From the NCBI GenBank assembly GCA_017610225.1, contig JAFCCM010000081.1, forward strand, positions 1 through 7,556: a stretch of DNA of 7,556 bases, read 5' to 3'. This DNA comes from Candidatus Aenigmatarchaeota archaeon. GTDB lineage: Archaea > Aenigmatarchaeota > Aenigmatarchaeia > CG10238-14. Positions 4,697 to 7,556 of the stretch are shown here, in pieces. The position numbers were made by a program, and so were the translations under genes. Within the stretch, counting starts at the first letter, position 1, and every line of letters starts with the position of its first letter. The notes beneath the pieces are model-generated. The model made no database searches, was not told the DNA's origin, and was given only the letters and a program-made list of their open reading frames with translations.

Positions 4697-5680
4697 ATGG
4701 TTAGAAGAGTATTTGACCCTTTACGAATAAGAAAACTATATGAAAGGGGGGAATCTACATTTTCTATTGCTAAAAAGTTAGGAGTGGGTAAAAGTACAGT
4801 TTTGTATCATTTAAGAAAAATTGATGTTAAATTAAGATCAAGAAAGGAAGCCGCAAAGCTAGGTGTATGTAGAGGTAGAGTAAAAATTAAAAAACACATT
4901 CTTCCAAAATCAAGTCAAAATCTTACTGAAACAAAAGCCCATATTTTTGGTGTATTATGTGGTGATGGTTGCCTTCATTTTAACGAAAATCGTAGATGTC
5001 ATCAAATTTCCCTTGAAGTTATAGATAAGAATTTTGCATTGGCGTTTAAACATTCACTAGAAGATGTATATGAAATACCTCTCAAAATAGGATTAAGAAA
5101 AAGTAAAATAAAGAATTGGAAGGATAAATTTGTAGTAAGATTATGCTCAAAGGAAGCTTGTTTAGATTTGATGAGATATGGAGACTTTAAGACAAACACT
5201 TGGAAGATTCCTCCCACTATCCAAAAAGCTAATTTCAAAATTAAATCCGCTTTTCTCAAAGGGCTATTTGATTCTGATTCAAATGTAGAAAAAAGAGAAA
5301 GAAGAATTACATTAACTTCAATAAACCTAAATGGATTAAAACAAGTACAAGAACTTTTAAGAGACTTTAGTATCAGAAGTACTATTTTAAATCAAAAAGT
5401 ACGAGGGAATAGAAACAAAAAATATATACTAAGGATTCAAGATAGAAACTCTAATGAAATATTTGCTAATCATATTAATTTTTTCATTGAAAGAAAAAGA
5501 ATGAAACTTTTTGATATAGTTAGATCCTATAAATTGTTTACTACATCACATGAGGTTGTGATTAGATTAAGCCCAGAAATTAAAAGATTGAAGAATAATG
5601 GTATTTCTTACAGGAATATAGCAAAGAGATTAAATTTAGGCCAAACCACTATTTGGAAGGTCCTGAAAAATAAATATTAG
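4697..5680 (+). CDS. LAGLIDADG homing-endonuclease-like protein flanked by two HTH domains
   Basis: A 327-residue basic protein. Residues about 9-41 are a helix-turn-helix (STFSIAKKLGVGKSTVLYHL), followed by a Lys/Arg-rich linker. Two LAGLIDADG motifs follow: IFGVLCGDG (83-91) and LKGLFDSDS (187-195). The acidic residue at the catalytic position is kept in both (Asp90 and Asp194), so a monomeric two-domain nuclease could be active; the final Gly of the second motif is Ser. A second HTH (ISYRNIAKRLNLGQTTIWKVL) ends the protein. A GTG at 4688 would add three residues, but I prefer ATG 4697 because GTGAT (4688-4692) makes a plausible ribosome site 4 nt before it. The gene is free-standing, with no intein or intron borders around it. 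It may be a mobile endonuclease or one adapted as a regulator; bacterial WhiA has a comparable mix of domains. Family call is firm; activity is unknown. Confidence 0.85.
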   Translation: MVRRVFDPLRIRKLYERGESTFSIAKKLGVGKSTVLYHLRKIDVKLRSRKEAAKLGVCRGRVKIKKHILPKSSQNLTETKAHIFGVLCGDGCLHFNENRRCHQISLEVIDKNFALAFKHSLEDVYEIPLKIGLRKSKIKNWKDKFVVRLCSKEACLDLMRYGDFKTNTWKIPPTIQKANFKIKSAFLKGLFDSDSNVEKRERRITLTSINLNGLKQVQELLRDFSIRSTILNQKVRGNRNKKYILRIQDRNSNEIFANHINFFIERKRMKLFDIVRSYKLFTTSHEVVIRLSPEIKRLKNNGISYRNIAKRLNLGQTTIWKVLKNKY

Positions 5681-5681
5681 C

Positions 5682-5742
5682 AGGAGTTAAAAATATTCGG
5701 GAAGCATGTATGTTCCCAAGAGATAGAACTAGGTTAACTCCT
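5682..5742 (+). ncRNA. 61-nt structured element after the LAGLIDADG gene
   Basis: A perfect 9-bp outer stem pairs AGGAGTTAA (5682-5690) with TTAACTCCT (5734-5742). Inside it GGGAA (5699-5703) pairs with TTCCC (5713-5717) around a 9-nt loop. It starts one base after the endonuclease stop and ends 14 bp before the TATA box of the next gene. It could be a 3'-UTR structure, a processed small RNA or an insertion/recognition site of the endonuclease. Its plan (outer stem, inner hairpin near the 5' side, single-stranded 3' side) resembles the element at 3085-3147, but the sequences are not alike. Confidence 0.4.
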
Positions 5743-5756
5743 TAGAGAGCAAAAAC

Positions 5757-5766
5757 TTTATTTAAA
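5757..5766 (+). promoter_or_regulatory. TATA box of the surface protein gene
   Basis: TTTATTTAAA is centred about 26 bp before ATG 5788, so transcription should start at or next to the A of the start codon. There is no ribosome site, which fits a leaderless mRNA. Confidence 0.6.
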
Positions 5767-5770
5767 CAGA

Positions 5771-5787
5771 AAACTAATTTTTAGTTT
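5771..5787. repeat. Inverted repeat abutting the surface protein start codon
   Basis: AAACTAA-TTT-TTAGTTT is a perfect 7-bp inverted repeat that ends at the base before ATG 5788. It occupies the space between TATA box and start, where a bound repressor would block initiation. The arms are those of 1525-1541 in swapped order. Confidence 0.35.
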
Positions 5788-7556
5788 ATGTTGAAGAAAT
5801 TTTTAGTTTGTCTAGTTTTACTTTCTCTACCTTTAGTTTTTGCTTCTAATGATGTTAGTGTAAGCCTTGTGACAAGTGGTAATGACACATGGACTCGTGC
5901 TTCAACTGGAGAAACATTCAATTTTACTATTACCAATGATAATCAGTCTTATTCTTTTTCTGTTGTTAATATAACCATTCCTGATGTCTTTTCTTCTCCT
6001 GATGATTTGGGAGTTAGTTTGGTTGATTGGAATTGTGAAAATAACTCTACAACTGTGTCATGTTATAATGAAACAGACCTTCTACTAGAAAATGGCGGTT
6101 CAATTAATATCTGGTTTAATGCGACATCAGTTGTTTCTGTTGACGAGGAGAATGTTACATGGGAAGTAATTCTAGTTAACAAAACTACTGCGGAAAATAT
6201 CCTTATCGAGGTTAATTCTAGCATAGACGGAAAACCACCTCAAGTTAGTCAAGTGAATATGTCTTATAATGGTTCTGATCTTGTCGATGGTGGAAATATA
6301 ACTGAAAGAATGAACATTACATTAACAGTTCTAGCAGAAGATAACGGAGTGGGAATAGATAAAGTAGTAGCATATATCAATAATTCTTCTGATATTGTTG
6401 ATACTATTGTTCTTTCTGATAATAATTTAAATTTTACGACTGATATTAACACTTCTTCATTTGATGATGGAAATTATACGATTCAGATAGAAGTTAATGA
6501 TACTTTAGGTAATCTTAATGATTCAAATTCTGTTAGTTTTGAAATACTTCCACTTGAATTGAATGTTATTATACTTAGTACTAGTTTATCTAATTTGGAA
6601 TATAATGAGGTATTAACAATTGAGGTTTCTGTTTATTGGAATAACAATACATCTGTTACTAATCTGGGTTTAAATGATTTCAAAATTTTTGATGATTGGT
6701 TGTTATCATACCAAGATACTGGATATGAAGACAAGACTGATAAAATATCTGGATATGACTTTTCATCTAGTTCTTCTGGAATTTATCTGATTAACTATAC
6801 TGTTCCTAACATAACAGATGAAACTCTTGAATACGGTGATCATGATATAAGGATTGATGTGAATAAAGATGACTATTCAGATAGCGCGAACTCAAATTAT
6901 TTTTTAAATGGGCCTTATTTGACATTTTCTTTTTCTGGTCTTGTTGATGATAATTTGAGAGGTGAATCTAACAAAACAATCAGTTTTGATATAATTGTTA
7001 CTAATGAAGGAAATAAAGATATTAGTGGGGTAAATCTAGTCTCAATAGAAATAGATAATGATGACGGAGAACTTTCAGATTTGGGGGATTGTGAAACTGC
7101 AAATGAAGTGGATCCAGAAGATGAGATTACATTGTGTAGTGATATTGAACTTACAGTTACAGATACGGGGAATTATAAAGTAACTATTGTGGTTAATGGA
7201 ACTTATGATTATAATACACTTAGTTATCAACCAGATTCTAGTATTAATATTTCGGATAGCGGGGTTCCAACAGAAAACACTGATCCTGAAGATGTTGATC
7301 CAGATGAAGAATGGAAAGATGATTCTCCGTCGAGTGGAGGTGGAGCAGCAACTACTACAACAGTCGAGAAAAAATATCTTACTATAAATGAATACCCAGA
7401 AAAAGTTGAAATAGAACAAGGCAAAAGAATAGCAAAAACAGTTGTTGTTAAGAATGAGGATGATTGGGAGTTCCAAGATGTTATATTAAAAGTCACAGGA
7501 ATTGAATCTTCATGGGTAACTATTACACCTGGAGAGGAAGTGGAGATAGAACCATT
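5788..7556 (+). CDS. Large secreted, sequon-rich surface protein with Ig-like domains (3' end missing)
   Basis: The frame is open for 589 codons from ATG 5788 to the window edge, so the C-terminus is missing. An in-frame TAG at 5782-5784 makes this ATG the first possible start. Residues 1-19 (two Lys, a hydrophobic core, then VFA-S) are a signal peptide. About 29 N-X-S/T sequons follow, pointing to an N-glycosylated exterior protein. Residues about 20-147 resemble a DUF11-type beta domain, including its W-C...C pattern (DWNCENN, VSCYN). Residues 148-253 look like an Ig-like domain that starts KPPQVSQVN and has the DDGNYTIQIEVND pattern. Further beta domains run to about 490, one with TNEGNKDISGV typical of CARDB-like repeats. 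An acidic Asp/Pro/Ser/Gly/Thr linker (about 492-525) follows. From about 528 EIEQGKRIAKTVVVKNEDDW resembles a NEW3 domain. A C-terminal anchor probably lies beyond the edge. The likely role is cell envelope, adhesion or S-layer-like. Domain names were judged by eye. Confidence 0.88.
   Translation, partial: MLKKFLVCLVLLSLPLVFASNDVSVSLVTSGNDTWTRASTGETFNFTITNDNQSYSFSVVNITIPDVFSSPDDLGVSLVDWNCENNSTTVSCYNETDLLLENGGSINIWFNATSVVSVDEENVTWEVILVNKTTAENILIEVNSSIDGKPPQVSQVNMSYNGSDLVDGGNITERMNITLTVLAEDNGVGIDKVVAYINNSSDIVDTIVLSDNNLNFTTDINTSSFDDGNYTIQIEVNDTLGNLNDSNSVSFEILPLELNVIILSTSLSNLEYNEVLTIEVSVYWNNNTSVTNLGLNDFKIFDDWLLSYQDTGYEDKTDKISGYDFSSSSSGIYLINYTVPNITDETLEYGDHDIRIDVNKDDYSDSANSNYFLNGPYLTFSFSGLVDDNLRGESNKTISFDIIVTNEGNKDISGVNLVSIEIDNDDGELSDLGDCETANEVDPEDEITLCSDIELTVTDTGNYKVTIVVNGTYDYNTLSYQPDSSINISDSGVPTENTDPEDVDPDEEWKDDSPSSGGGAATTTTVEKKYLTINEYPEKVEIEQGKRIAKTVVVKNEDDWEFQDVILKVTGIESSWVTITPGEEVEIEP

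Noticed and set aside
4475..5787. The LAGLIDADG gene as part of an archaeal tRNA or rRNA intron with bulge-helix-bulge borders
   Set aside because: Neither flank contains a recognisable tRNA half or rRNA sequence, and no pairing between the flanks gives the expected motif.
6264..7496. Reverse-strand ORFs at 6264-6452, 7075-7476 and 7227-7496, and a plus-strand ORF at 7187-7387
   Set aside because: They are shadows in other frames of the continuous secreted protein gene; their translations are low in complexity and show no domain.
1..7556. CRISPR array, insertion sequence or toxin-antitoxin pair
   Set aside because: No spaced direct repeats, no transposase and no terminal repeats were seen; the two small membrane proteins do not form a recognisable toxin-antitoxin pair.

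Overview
This is an AT-rich window that I read as archaeal, most likely from a small-genome DPANN-type lineage such as Woesearchaeota or Pacearchaeota. The lineage is an inference; no marker gene is present to fix it. The archaeal reading rests on TATA boxes about 25 bp before start sites, a mix of leaderless starts and starts with GGAGGT/GGTGAT ribosome sites, an archaeal-type aspartyl-tRNA synthetase, a HycI-type hydrogenase maturation protease, and a signal-peptide surface protein very rich in N-glycosylation sequons.

Layout. (1) 1-681, plus: the C-terminal half of an aldehyde dehydrogenase, entering from the left edge. (2) 685-2994, minus: a compact five-gene run read from 2994 downward. 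In transcription order it holds a HypC-like domain protein, a 10-TM EamA transporter, a HycI-like hydrogenase maturation endopeptidase, a 94-residue two-TM protein and a 32-residue one-TM microprotein. Genes overlap or nearly touch, and one leaderless promoter sits in front. The run converges on the aldehyde dehydrogenase with a 3-bp gap. (3) About 3000-3200: a divergent promoter region containing a structured RNA element. (4) 3200-4474, plus: a divergent aspartyl-tRNA synthetase with unusual amino-acid-pocket residues, ending in a long inverted repeat that begins at its stop codon. (5) 4697-5680, plus: a free-standing LAGLIDADG protein with a helix-turn-helix at each end. (6) 5682-5742: a second structured intergenic element. 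(7) 5788 to the right edge, plus: the first 589 codons of a large secreted glycoprotein. It has no stop codon inside the window, so a closed-ORF search misses it.

The most promising biology is the minus-strand operon. A HypC-like OB domain sits downstream of a helical N-terminal domain, so its cysteine is internal instead of at position 2. It is encoded with a HycI-type protease, which suggests a [NiFe]-hydrogenase maturation unit of unusual design, although no hydrogenase subunit is visible here. Second are the two or three intergenic RNA-like elements spanning 61-68 nt, and the altered active site of the aspartyl-tRNA synthetase. No CRISPR array, IS element, tRNA or rRNA was found.
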